Shown here one piece after another: positions 1 to 6,971 of a stretch of 14,256 bases of DNA (position 1 is its first letter; each line of letters begins with the position of its first letter). A program made the translations under genes and the position numbers. Under the pieces are notes generated by a model. It ran no database searches. It saw only the letters and a program-made list of their open reading frames with translations, and was not told the DNA's origin. The stretch is from CAWKZT01 sp963854565 (GTDB lineage: Bacteria > Actinomycetota > Acidimicrobiia > Acidimicrobiales > JAHEJN01): assembly GCA_963854565.1 (NCBI GenBank), contig CAWKZT010000045.1, forward strand, positions 1 through 14,256, written 5' to 3'.

Positions 1-2
1 CT

Positions 3-161
3 CCCAGCCTCATCGTGCTAGGTGGAGGTGGCAGCAAAAGTTTCGACCGCTTCGCCGATCAACTCAACAATCTCTGCCCCATCGTGCCAGCCAAGCTTCG
101 CAACAACAGCGGGATAGTAGGCGCCGCGATGCAAGGCGCCATTAACTTTGGCCAACGATAA
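3..161 (+). CDS. ppgK: Polyphosphate glucokinase (ROK family), C-terminal end only
   Basis: This is the last 52 codons of a gene that begins outside the window, ending at TAA 159-161. The peptide starts PSLIVLGGGGSKSFDRF and ends with VPAKLRNNSGIVGAAMQ followed by a short tail. The GGG-SK-x-x-D segment and the PxVPAxLxNxAGIVGAAM segment are the C-terminal hallmarks of actinobacterial polyphosphate/ATP-dependent glucokinases of the ROK family, which phosphorylate glucose in the cytoplasm using polyphosphate or ATP. The N-terminal nucleotide-binding DxGGT region and any zinc-binding cysteines lie outside the window, so polyphosphate use cannot be verified directly. The gene converges on the methyltransferase gene ending at 313. 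Another ROK kinase is the main alternative. Confidence 0.82.
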   Translation, partial: PSLIVLGGGGSKSFDRFADQLNNLCPIVPAKLRNNSGIVGAAMQGAINFGQR

Positions 162-198
162 TCCGCTGACCATTTGACATGAGGAAGTGCGAGCATGT

Positions 199-279
199 GG
201 GCGCACTCTCGGGCGGCGGGTGCAGGTGCGCCCGGGATGGCGTCATAGCGGCGCAAGCGAAGCGAGCGACGTTGCGCCG
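199..279. terminator. Two GC-rich hairpins between convergent genes; possible bidirectional terminator without a U-tract
   Basis: The spacer 162-312 between two converging genes holds no credible gene. It contains two perfect 8-bp inverted repeats: GGGCGCAC (199-206) with GTGCGCCC (226-233), loop 19 nt; and CGGCGCAA (249-256) with TTGCGCCG (272-279), loop 15 nt. Neither strand has a T-run after the stems, so a classical intrinsic terminator is not shown. Convergent placement and GC-rich stems suggest transcription-end or mRNA-end structures, which is inference. Confidence 0.4.
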
Positions 280-312
280 TAACGGGTGTGCCGGCATCCA
301 GCCGACCGACAC

Positions 313-939
313 CTACCCCAACAAGGTCGCGTGCTGACGAACCCAGGTGTGCATGGCTATTCCGCTTGCTACGCCTGCATTAATTGAGCGGGTACTGCCG
401 AACTGACTGATCGAGCACAACAGCGTGGTTGCCGCTCGCATGTCGTCGGACAAGCCCGGGCCCTCTTGCCCGAACACCAACACGCAACGCTTGGGCAACT
501 CGACCGTCTCAATGGGTAACGACCCAGGCAAATTGTCAATACCGACAATCACAAGGTCCTCAGCAGTTGCCCATGCGACCAGGTCGGCGACCTCGGCGTG
601 ATGTTCGACATGTTGGTAACGGTCGGTAACCATTGCACCGCGGCGATTCCATTTGCGTTTGCCAACAATACGAACGCTCTTGGCCAAGAAGGCGTTGGCG
701 TTGCGGACCACAGTGCCGATGTTGAAATCATGCTCCCAGTTCTCGATTGCCACATGAAAGTCGTGCCGGCGGGTGTCGAGATCGGCAATGATCGCGTCCA
801 TGGTCCAGTACCGGTACTGGTCAACAACGTTGCGTCGATCGCCCTCAGCTAGGAGTTCGGGATCGAAATGGTCGCCGACGGGCCACGGCTCAGGATGCGG
901 TCCGAGGCCTACTTCGGGCCTGCTCGATTCGTCGCTCAT
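313..939 (-). CDS. SpoU/TrmH-family RNA 2'-O-ribose methyltransferase
   Basis: The predicted protein is 208 aa and should transfer a methyl group from S-adenosylmethionine to a ribose 2'-OH in tRNA or rRNA. The three SPOUT (knotted-fold) motifs are in order: motif 1 NIGTVVRNANAF near residues 73-84 with the conserved Arg79, motif 2 FGQEGPGLS near 157-164, and motif 3 ISQFGSTRSINAGVASGIAMH near 177-197, which forms the knot and SAM pocket. The ATG at 939 was chosen because it overlaps the upstream gene's stop as ATGA. The longer frame to 1002 would run 66 bp into that gene. There is no obvious Shine-Dalgarno, so translation is probably coupled. It is the last gene of a three-gene operon. The target nucleotide cannot be read from sequence. 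Confidence 0.88.
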   Translation of the reverse strand: MSDESSRPEVGLGPHPEPWPVGDHFDPELLAEGDRRNVVDQYRYWTMDAIIADLDTRRHDFHVAIENWEHDFNIGTVVRNANAFLAKSVRIVGKRKWNRRGAMVTDRYQHVEHHAEVADLVAWATAEDLVIVGIDNLPGSLPIETVELPKRCVLVFGQEGPGLSDDMRAATTLLCSISQFGSTRSINAGVASGIAMHTWVRQHATLLG

Positions 940-1598
940 GTCAAGATGATCCAGATGGCTATGTAGTGGACGACGAGCGCACCAACGACCAACGTGTGCC
1001 ACACCTCGTGATACCCAAACACGGTAGGCCAGGGGTCGGGTTTGCGTAATCCCAAGGCCAAGACACCCAACAGGTAGAAGGCGCCGCCGATAAGAATAAG
1101 CACCCCAGCCGTGGTTGAAACATGGCGAAATACAAGCGGAACAGATAGGCCTGCCACGCTGCCAATCACAACAAAGATTCCGGATTGCACACCGTAGGGC
1201 AGCTCAAATGGCGCCCATCGCAAAGCGATACCAATCGACACAGCCAGCCACATGATCAGCAGATGCCACATGCGAACCCCACCATCAGGGGCGGGTCCGA
1301 TCATGCCGGTAAAGGACCCCGCGATTACAAAATAGATAGCCGTCTGATCGAGTTGCCGCATGATGCGCCAGCCATCATCGGCCCACCATCGCTTATGGAA
1401 AATCGATGAAGTAACCAACATAAAGGTGACCGACACACCAGTCACCATGGCCAAGATTGCCATAGTCGTCGAACGTGCGGCAACAACAAGAACAACAGAC
1501 GCAACCACCCACACCGGCAAGGTACGAACGTGCAGCCAACCTCGCAGGGACGGCCGATTGAGCGAACTCTCGCGCCAGGGATCGGGGTGGTGAACCAT
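936..1598 (-). CDS. Haemolysin III / PAQR-like integral membrane protein
   Basis: This 220-aa protein has about seven hydrophobic helices between residues 27 and 219. It carries the family's metal-site signature: Ser64-x3-His68 in TSSIFH, Asp84 in LDQTAIYF, and His197-x3-His201 in GYHEVWH near the C-terminus. Members of the haemolysin III/YqfA group belong to the CREST/PAQR superfamily of predicted metal-dependent membrane hydrolases; the name haemolysin is historical and lytic activity is not implied. The ATG at 1598 shares one base with the TAA of the upstream phosphatase (TAATG), and its TGA overlaps the methyltransferase ATG, so the three genes are translationally coupled. I see no functional link among the three beyond co-transcription. 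Confidence 0.87.
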   Translation of the reverse strand: MVHHPDPWRESSLNRPSLRGWLHVRTLPVWVVASVVLVVAARSTTMAILAMVTGVSVTFMLVTSSIFHKRWWADDGWRIMRQLDQTAIYFVIAGSFTGMIGPAPDGGVRMWHLLIMWLAVSIGIALRWAPFELPYGVQSGIFVVIGSVAGLSVPLVFRHVSTTAGVLILIGGAFYLLGVLALGLRKPDPWPTVFGYHEVWHTLVVGALVVHYIAIWIILT

Positions 1599-2119
1599 TA
1601 CGTACGCAACAGCGGAAGCAACTGGTCGATCATGACATTGATCTCATTGGCACAAGCAATGAACACCGCCTCATCGCCACCGGCGGGGTCGAGTACTTCT
1701 TCGGATGGGTCAACATCGATGTTGGCTAAATCGAGAGCATTTACCCGGTCGGCGAGTGCATCCGCACCATTGGACAGCTCGGCAATCAGACGATGCACCG
1801 TGGCGGTCTTGGCCGCGCCAGTGGGATGTTGACGTCGAACGTACGCGACGTGCTCAGGGGCAAACGCCACAATGACCGCGGCACTAGCAACATCGTCATC
1901 GGACAACTGATGAGACAAGTGACGACGATCTTCGAGGTCATGGGTCAGCAGAGCACCCCGAACGCGCAAACTCATCGGCAAACCTTCGATGGCGTGAGTG
2001 CCTGCTCCGGTAACCCGAAACTCGTCAGAGCGATCCCGCAACATCAATGCACCCATCACTGACCGCGCCGCGTTGCCGGTGCACAACATCACAATATGAG
2101 GACGTAAATCGGCAGTCAT
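1598..2119 (-). CDS. Low-molecular-weight protein-tyrosine-phosphatase-like protein (arsenate reductase-like fold)
   Basis: The 173-aa protein opens with a beta strand leading into the phosphate-binding loop CTGNAARS, which matches C(X)5R with Cys13 and Arg19. The C-terminal part has LDPAGGDEAVF (Asp144-Pro145), matching the DP loop that supplies the general acid in LMW-PTPs. It should dephosphorylate phosphotyrosine or a related phosphoester through a cysteinyl-phosphate intermediate. Thioredoxin-coupled arsenate reductases share the fold; I do not see the extra redox cysteine pair that enzyme uses (the other cysteine is in FIACANE), which favours a phosphatase. It is first in a minus-strand operon and diverges from a SixA-like phosphatase gene. 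Confidence 0.85.
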   Translation of the reverse strand: MTADLRPHIVMLCTGNAARSVMGALMLRDRSDEFRVTGAGTHAIEGLPMSLRVRGALLTHDLEDRRHLSHQLSDDDVASAAVIVAFAPEHVAYVRRQHPTGAAKTATVHRLIAELSNGADALADRVNALDLANIDVDPSEEVLDPAGGDEAVFIACANEINVMIDQLLPLLRT

Positions 2120-2128
2120 CGACTGCGA

Positions 2129-2134
2129 ACACTA
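2129..2134 (-). promoter_or_regulatory. Candidate -10 box of the phosphatase-haemolysin III-methyltransferase operon
   Basis: On the minus strand TAGTGT fits the actinobacterial TANNNT -10 consensus and lies 9 nt before the ATG at 2119, as expected for a leaderless or near-leaderless transcript. No convincing -35 hexamer is seen 16-18 bp upstream. A short dyad (AGTGC-aaa-GCACT, 2134-2146) abuts the box and could be an operator. Confidence 0.4.
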
Positions 2135-2241
2135 GTGCAAAGCACTTCAAACACCGCAGCTCGCAGCGATTACTCGTCGGCCACGAAGCGATCCAATCCG
2201 ACTTCCGGTGGCCCCCTGGCCATACCGCCACGGTCCCCCTA

Positions 2242-2269
2242 TTGTCAACACCGCACGGGGCACTACGAT
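2242..2269 (+). promoter_or_regulatory. Leaderless promoter of the SixA-like gene
   Basis: A TTGTCA -35 hexamer at 2242-2247 (five of six to TTGACA) is followed after 16 bp by a TACGAT -10 at 2264-2269, which fits TANNNT. The start codon ATG 2278 lies 8 nt further on, at the expected transcription start. There is no Shine-Dalgarno. This is the best-formed promoter in the window and supports leaderless initiation. Confidence 0.65.
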
Positions 2270-2277
2270 GACCGAAT

Positions 2278-2748
2278 ATGACGGTCTATTTGATTCGCCA
2301 CGCTTCGGCGGGAAACCGAAACAGCGGCTCCGACGAGGACCACTTTCGTACTCTCGACGACTTTGGATTAGCTCAAGCCAACCTCATAGCCACGACGCTA
2401 GGTCAATCTGCGGTAACCGAACTTTATTCGTCACGCGCCACCCGCTGCATTCAGACCCTTGAGCCGTTAGGGCAACAACTCGGGCTAAGCGTTGCAACCG
2501 AAACGACCTTGTTCGAAGGTAGCCAGCCCGAAGCCAGTCTTTCGTTTCTCCTAGCCTTGGCCGACAAGTCCGTAGCACTTTGCAGCCACGGCGACATCAT
2601 CCCATCGTTGGTAGCCATGCTTCAGCGCCGTGGGGCCGAAGTAGGTCACAACCGCGGATTCGCCAAGGGATCAATCTGGACTATCAACTTCGCTGCCGAC
2701 GGCACACCAGCAAAAGCGAGCTACCAGCCAATCAATCCGACAAGCTAA
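2278..2748 (+). CDS. SixA-like histidine phosphatase (phosphoglycerate-mutase superfamily)
   Basis: The 156-aa protein has the RH motif near its N-terminus (LIRHASAG, Arg7-His8, with His8 as the likely phospho-acceptor). A second arginine follows in LYSSRATRCIQT (Arg53), and the second catalytic histidine is in CSHGD (His104). Length and motif layout match the short single-domain SixA branch, whose E. coli member removes phosphate from histidine-phosphotransfer domains. Other substrates are possible in actinobacteria. The start is set by the leaderless promoter immediately upstream; an out-of-frame ATG at 2268 is part of that promoter region. The TAA interlocks with the TAG of the convergent ccmI gene, leaving no spacer. 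Confidence 0.85.
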   Translation: MTVYLIRHASAGNRNSGSDEDHFRTLDDFGLAQANLIATTLGQSAVTELYSSRATRCIQTLEPLGQQLGLSVATETTLFEGSQPEASLSFLLALADKSVALCSHGDIIPSLVAMLQRRGAEVGHNRGFAKGSIWTINFAADGTPAKASYQPINPTS

Positions 2749-3923
2749 CTTTCTTCCAGAGCCGACCGCAACTGCACAATGAAGTCACGAATATCGTCGG
2801 TGAGATCGAGCGTCAACAACCGATCTAGTTCAGCCAGAGCCTTGCCGTCCTCGCCTTGGCTCGCATAGGCCTGGGCTAACAAGAACCCGGCATCAGGGCT
2901 ACCCGGCGCAACTGCCACCGCATCCAGCAAGGAAGCAATTCCTGAGTCCACCAACTCGGTGTCACCGGTCTGTACTCCGGCAGAAACCAGCAACTCACCT
3001 CGGCCCATAAGCGCAGTGAGATTTTCGGGCTCCTCGGCAATGACGTTGGTGAATATCTTGATGGCCAGCTCAGCCTGACCCTGATCAAGTAACAGCCGCC
3101 CAGCGAGCGCCAGAACGTCGACGGTGACACCCAGTTGTTCGGCGGTGAAATCGTCGCCCGGTGGGTTCGTGCGCAACTGTTCGACCAGAACCCGTTGGCG
3201 CAATCCGAACTGGGCCAGGATTTGCTCCATGAAAGGGGGCGGATCGGTTTCGTCGAAGGCACGGAGTTCCTCCGCTGCATCCTCAAACCGTTCCTGACCC
3301 ACAAACAGCACGGCCCGGAACACACGAACGTCAGAGAACGTCGGGTCCGAGCGCACTGCGTCATCAAACAGCGCTTCTACAGCGGGTTCGATTTCGGCCG
3401 ACACATCGTTGCGGTACAACTCCCACCCCTTGTAGGTGAGTGCCTCAGCGTTGCTGGGCTGGATTTCCAGTACCTGGTCGTAGCGATCAATGGCCTCGAC
3501 CGATTGCCCCTGCGACGCTAGTTCGTTGGCTTCGATAAGAAGTGTTCTCGTGCTGGCTCGCACATCACCAGTGGAAGTTTCGTTCGACGTACGGAACCCT
3601 GCTGACCGGGCCAACAACAAACCAACCAGCCCCGCAGCAACGAGCACGCCGACCACAATTGCTAAACGTTGCCCCAGCGGTCGCTTGGGGGCGCTAACAC
3701 GAATGGTGGCTTTGCCCTCGTCGATGGCACGAAGAACCGCGGCAGTGCGACGTGTGTAGTCGTCGCTCAGGTTGTGGTAGTCGTCGTCATCGATGTCGCC
3801 GGCAGCATGCTCGGCATCGAGATCTTTGATCGATGCCAACAAGTGGCGGCGTTGTCCTTCAAGATCGGCGAGTTCGTCCAGCGAAAGTACTCGGGCTCGT
3901 GATCCACGATGCGGGCTAGTCAC
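2745..3923 (-). CDS. ccmI: CcmI-like TPR protein, cytochrome c maturation (haem ligation complex)
   Basis: The predicted protein is 392 aa. A charged helical segment at residues 13-72 (LADLEGQRRHLLASIKDLD, then AAGDIDDDDYHNLSDDY) matches the cytoplasmic loop typical of CcmI-type proteins. One membrane helix follows at about 87-106, then tetratricopeptide-like repeats (about 130-220 and 270-390) facing outward. In the family the TPR domain holds the C-terminal end of the apocytochrome for CcmF/CcmH. E. coli-type CcmI has an extra first membrane helix, missing here. I chose GTG 3923, not the ATG at 3977, because it overlaps the ccmH stop by 8 bp and has GAGGG upstream at a 9-nt spacing. It is the last gene of the ccm operon. 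Confidence 0.8.
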   Translation of the reverse strand: MTSPHRGSRARVLSLDELADLEGQRRHLLASIKDLDAEHAAGDIDDDDYHNLSDDYTRRTAAVLRAIDEGKATIRVSAPKRPLGQRLAIVVGVLVAAGLVGLLLARSAGFRTSNETSTGDVRASTRTLLIEANELASQGQSVEAIDRYDQVLEIQPSNAEALTYKGWELYRNDVSAEIEPAVEALFDDAVRSDPTFSDVRVFRAVLFVGQERFEDAAEELRAFDETDPPPFMEQILAQFGLRQRVLVEQLRTNPPGDDFTAEQLGVTVDVLALAGRLLLDQGQAELAIKIFTNVIAEEPENLTALMGRGELLVSAGVQTGDTELVDSGIASLLDAVAVAPGSPDAGFLLAQAYASQGEDGKALAELDRLLTLDLTDDIRDFIVQLRSALEES

Positions 3924-4395
3924 GAGGTTCTTCCCTCGATTTTCTAAGGGCGACAGCAACAAGGTCGCGGTCGGCATCGGATGCTGCCGTCATGGCCTGC
4001 CGACTGGGCCGCAGCAGCGAATAGGCCAACACCAGCGCCGCGGCACCGAACCCCACAACCGGAATAACCCACACCAGACCAGCAAGCCCAGAACTCGACG
4101 GCGTAAGCAACACCTCGGGGCCGTACCGGTCGGCCAGAACCTGGCGGATTCCTTCATCGGACTCGCCCGCATCGACCCGACGGGCGATGTCGGACAAAAT
4201 AACCCGGGCGATCGGAACCGAGGATTGGGCGACGGACTCGGAGGTACATTGCGGACACTTGATGGTCTCGGCAATGGCCGTTACTCGTTCGCCGTTGGTG
4301 CTCGGGCCACCGCTATCGAGTGTGCCGAAAGCCAACAGGCTCGCCAAGACGATCACCAACATAAACCATGAGATCTTGATGCGATCAGCGGTCAT
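3916..4395 (-). CDS. ccmH: CcmH, thiol oxidoreductase of the haem ligation complex
   Basis: This 159-aa protein has an N-terminal signal-anchor helix (about 9-24), then the redox motif in TIKCPQCTSESVAQS (Cys47-x-x-Cys50). A helical domain ends in DRYGPEVLLTPSS, and a second membrane helix runs from about 104 to 127. That order is characteristic of CcmH/NrfF/CycL, which reduces the CXXCH cysteines of the apocytochrome at the outer face of the membrane so that CcmF can attach haem. Its ATG overlaps the ccmG TGA as ATGA. The 30-residue basic/acidic C-terminal tail lies on the cytoplasmic side and precedes a separate ccmI, whereas in E. coli the equivalent TPR domain is fused to CcmH. Confidence 0.9.
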   Translation of the reverse strand: MTADRIKISWFMLVIVLASLLAFGTLDSGGPSTNGERVTAIAETIKCPQCTSESVAQSSVPIARVILSDIARRVDAGESDEGIRQVLADRYGPEVLLTPSSSGLAGLVWVIPVVGFGAAALVLAYSLLRPSRQAMTAASDADRDLVAVALRKSREEPRD

Positions 4396-4961
4396 TCGGC
4401 CGGACTTTCGAAGCGGGCCATAGAGGCATCAAGTTGGTCGGCAGTAACCGGCCCGATGAATTGTTCGACGACCACGCCGTTGGGAGTAACCAGAAACGTC
4501 GTAGGCGGAGCGGTAACGGCATAGTCGATTACGGCGGTTGTTGTGTCGTCATAGAGCACCGGCCAATTGCCGCCTAGCTCGTCGAAGAACGCCAAAATAT
4601 CCTCTTGGCGATCGGTCATCGCTACCGAAACCAGTACAGCATCGGACTGTTCGTGGCGAGCCACAAACTCGGTAAGTTCGGGGTGTTCAAGTCGACATGG
4701 TGGGCACCAACTCGCGAAGAAGTTCACGACGACCCAACGACCGCGTTGATCATCGAGATCAAACGAGCCACCGTCGGCTGTCGGCCCCTGCACCAACGGC
4801 GCAACCTCGCCCAGAACTGCACCGCTGCCCAAAGCGTTGGGCGCAGGGTCGGCGGTGGCCAAAATAAGCAACAGCACACCAACAACTACGGCAACCGGTC
4901 CAACCATCCACGCGCTGATACGGCGCGATTCGAGTTCTATCTCGGGACTTTCGTTGGTCAT
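4392..4961 (-). CDS. ccmG: CcmG/DsbE-like membrane-anchored thiol-disulfide oxidoreductase
   Basis: The predicted protein is 189 aa. A membrane anchor (about 17-36) is followed by a thioredoxin/TlpA-like domain with VVNFFASWCPPCRLEHPEL (Cys86-Pro-Pro-Cys89) and the cis-proline segment APPTTFLVTPNG near 151-162. In System I it keeps the apocytochrome and CcmH cysteines reduced outside the cytoplasm, drawing electrons from a CcdA/DsbD-type membrane donor that is not encoded in the window. ATG 4961 overlaps the ccmF TGA as ATGA and has GGAG 7 nt upstream. The open frame continues upstream to 5087, but that part lies inside ccmF and has no membrane anchor or fold signature. Confidence 0.9.
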   Translation of the reverse strand: MTNESPEIELESRRISAWMVGPVAVVVGVLLLILATADPAPNALGSGAVLGEVAPLVQGPTADGGSFDLDDQRGRWVVVNFFASWCPPCRLEHPELTEFVARHEQSDAVLVSVAMTDRQEDILAFFDELGGNWPVLYDDTTTAVIDYAVTAPPTTFLVTPNGVVVEQFIGPVTADQLDASMARFESPAE

Positions 4962-6931
4962 GGGGCGGCTCCGACAGAAACAACACCGGGTACTGCACTC
5001 ACTGCTTCTGTTCCACGGCGACGCTTCCCTGGGAAGGCCGACAACGCGGTGCCGACCGCCATCAAGATGCCTCCAACCCACAGCCACGCAATCATGGGTT
5101 GCACAGTGACGCGCACCACCGCCACACCATCATCCTCCGGCAGCGAAATCACCTGTAACTGCACGTTGGCACGCCAGTCGGACGTGTGATCTGGGTCCAA
5201 TATCACTAGCCCCGCAACCTTGAATCGATCAATAGCGGGAGCAACTTCGGAGCCGTCAACTTCGAACACCAACTCAGACCGCAACTTTTCGTCGAGATCG
5301 ACATTACGCGGCTCAACGAACGTGATGGTGCGACCGGACAACTCGACCGAATCGCCCATCTCCATCGAGAACTCGCCCTGACGCACAAAAGATCCGCTCG
5401 CCGCCAACGCAACGGCCAAGATGACCACCCCAAGGTGCACAATCATGCCCCCGTTGGTTCGACCCACCAGACCGCGCCAGCCACCACGGCGAGTAGCAAT
5501 AACGACCGTGCGCAAGGCTGCCCCACCGGCAAAGCCGCCCAGAGCAAAAGCCATCAGCGGCGAAAACCCTCGTGCCCCAATGAGCAGCGATATGGCGAGT
5601 GCCCCCACCCCAATCCAAGCGGGCCATTGCAGGCGGTGACGCAACGTCTCGCCCGTGGTCTTGCGCCAAGGCAATGCGGGAGCAACCGCCATCAAGAACA
5701 ACAACGTGAGACCTATCGGCACGGACATGCGGTCGAAGTACGGAGCGCCAATCGAAATTCGTTCGCCGTTCGCTGCTTCGAGCAACAACGGATACGTGGT
5801 ACCCAAGATAATGACGAAGGCAAAAGTGGCGAACAGCAGATTGTTCGCCAGAAACGCACCTTCGCGCGAGATTGGTGAGTCGATCCGACCGGGCGACCGC
5901 AGTCGGTCGCCGCGCCACCCAATGAGGCCAACCGAGACGATAACGATCAGTGCAAAGAAGACCAGTAACGCGGGGCCAATGCCGGACCCACTGAACGCAT
6001 GCACTGAACCAAGCAGACCGGCACGCGTAATGAAGGTGCCCAAGATGGTGAGCGCAAACGTGGCACAAACCAACGACAGGTTCCACACCCGCAACATGCC
6101 GCGCCGTTCCTGCACCATCACCGAATGCAGGTAAGCCGTTCCGGTCAGCCAAGGAATAATCGAAGCATTCTCGACAGGGTCCCAGCCCCAATATCCACCC
6201 CAACCCGAGACGTCGTAGGCCCACCAAGCCCCCAGAACGATGCCGGCGGTAAGAAAACCCCACGCAAACAAGGTCCACCGACGCGTTTCTACCAGCCAAC
6301 CCTCGCCCAGGCGCCCCGTTGCCAAAGCACCAATAGCGAACGCGAACGGAACCGTGAACCCCACGTAACCCAAATAAAGCATCGGCGGATGAAACGCAAC
6401 CAGTGGGTTGTTCTGCAACAGCGGATTGGGGCCCGGCCCATCAAGCGGTATGGGATCAATAAGCGCAAACGGGTTAGCCGGACCTTGCCACCCAAATATC
6501 GGACGCAACATGATCCCAAAAAAGAAAATGCTGACCGCAAACATGACAAGCATTGCCCAACCGACCATGGGGTCGTCGAGTTTCTTGCGGAACTTCTCAA
6601 CAACGACTACCGAATAGCCGGCCAGTATCAGGGCCCACAACAAGATCGAGCCCTCAAGGGCTGACCACAACGCCGCGAAGTTGTACAACGCTGGTGTGCG
6701 CGAACTGCCGACCTGCGCCACATAGGCCAAGCTGAAATCACGAGTTATGAGCGCCCGCTCCATGAAACCAAACGCAACGACGGATCCCAGCAAACTGATC
6801 CACGCATAGGTGCGCCCCAACCCCAGGAGGCGTTCATCGCGTGTCCGCAGGCCTACCGCCATGGTGACCATGCCGAAAACAACCGAAGCAAATGCGATCG
6901 TTATTCCTAGAGAACCAAGCGTGGCATTCAT
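4958..6931 (-). CDS. ccmF: CcmF, haem lyase of cytochrome c maturation System I
   Basis: This 657-aa polytopic membrane protein has the usual length for the family. The WWD haem-handling segment is at about 236-257 (WWAYDVSGWGGYWGWDPVEN). Four histidines sit where the family places its haem ligands: His181 (FHPPMLYLGY) and His311 (LGSVHAF) flanking WWD, and His269 (TAYLHS) and His499 (GGMIVHLGV), thought to bind the b-type haem. A soluble outward domain of about 100 residues precedes the last helix. CcmF takes haem from holo-CcmE and joins it to apocytochrome with CcmH and CcmI. ATG 6931 puts the first helix at the N-terminus; an upstream in-frame ATG at 6997 lies inside ccmE. Translation initiation may involve a spacer hairpin (see 6932-6960). 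Confidence 0.95.
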   Translation of the reverse strand: MNATLGSLGITIAFASVVFGMVTMAVGLRTRDERLLGLGRTYAWISLLGSVVAFGFMERALITRDFSLAYVAQVGSSRTPALYNFAALWSALEGSILLWALILAGYSVVVVEKFRKKLDDPMVGWAMLVMFAVSIFFFGIMLRPIFGWQGPANPFALIDPIPLDGPGPNPLLQNNPLVAFHPPMLYLGYVGFTVPFAFAIGALATGRLGEGWLVETRRWTLFAWGFLTAGIVLGAWWAYDVSGWGGYWGWDPVENASIIPWLTGTAYLHSVMVQERRGMLRVWNLSLVCATFALTILGTFITRAGLLGSVHAFSGSGIGPALLVFFALIVIVSVGLIGWRGDRLRSPGRIDSPISREGAFLANNLLFATFAFVIILGTTYPLLLEAANGERISIGAPYFDRMSVPIGLTLLFLMAVAPALPWRKTTGETLRHRLQWPAWIGVGALAISLLIGARGFSPLMAFALGGFAGGAALRTVVIATRRGGWRGLVGRTNGGMIVHLGVVILAVALAASGSFVRQGEFSMEMGDSVELSGRTITFVEPRNVDLDEKLRSELVFEVDGSEVAPAIDRFKVAGLVILDPDHTSDWRANVQLQVISLPEDDGVAVVRVTVQPMIAWLWVGGILMAVGTALSAFPGKRRRGTEAVSAVPGVVSVGAAP

Positions 6932-6960
6932 AGGGCCACCAACAATTTTCGTTGGCCTCC
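6932..6960 (-). promoter_or_regulatory. ccmF ribosome binding site with a hairpin in the spacer
   Basis: On the minus strand GGAGG (6960-6956) is followed directly by CCAAC (6955-6951), a 7-nt A/T-rich loop and GTTGG (6943-6939), a perfect 5-bp hairpin. TGGCCCT (7 nt) then leads to the ATG at 6931. In linear RNA the Shine-Dalgarno is 24 nt from the start, too far. Folding the hairpin brings it to an effective 7 nt. This is the only gap of note between ccm genes (40 bp). The hairpin's role is inferred. Confidence 0.45.
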
Positions 6961-6971
6961 GGCGAGGTCGG

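Noticed and set aside
18..256. Two minus-strand open frames (62 and 65 codons) at the left edge
   Set aside because: They lie antisense to the recognisable glucokinase tail and its spacer, and show no domain or start signal.
3793..4371. Plus-strand open frame of 192 codons opposite ccmI and ccmH
   Set aside because: The low-complexity Arg/Gln/His-rich peptide is an antisense shadow. Both sense genes have clear motifs.
4962..5087. 42-codon upstream extension of ccmG
   Set aside because: It lies within ccmF in another frame. The ATGA overlap, Shine-Dalgarno and membrane anchor all support ATG 4961.
5313..6299. Long minus-strand open frame of 328 codons
   Set aside because: It is an out-of-frame shadow of ccmF. 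Its peptide is rich in Arg, His, Cys and Trp without membrane pattern, while the ccmF frame has the WWD motif and the four histidines.
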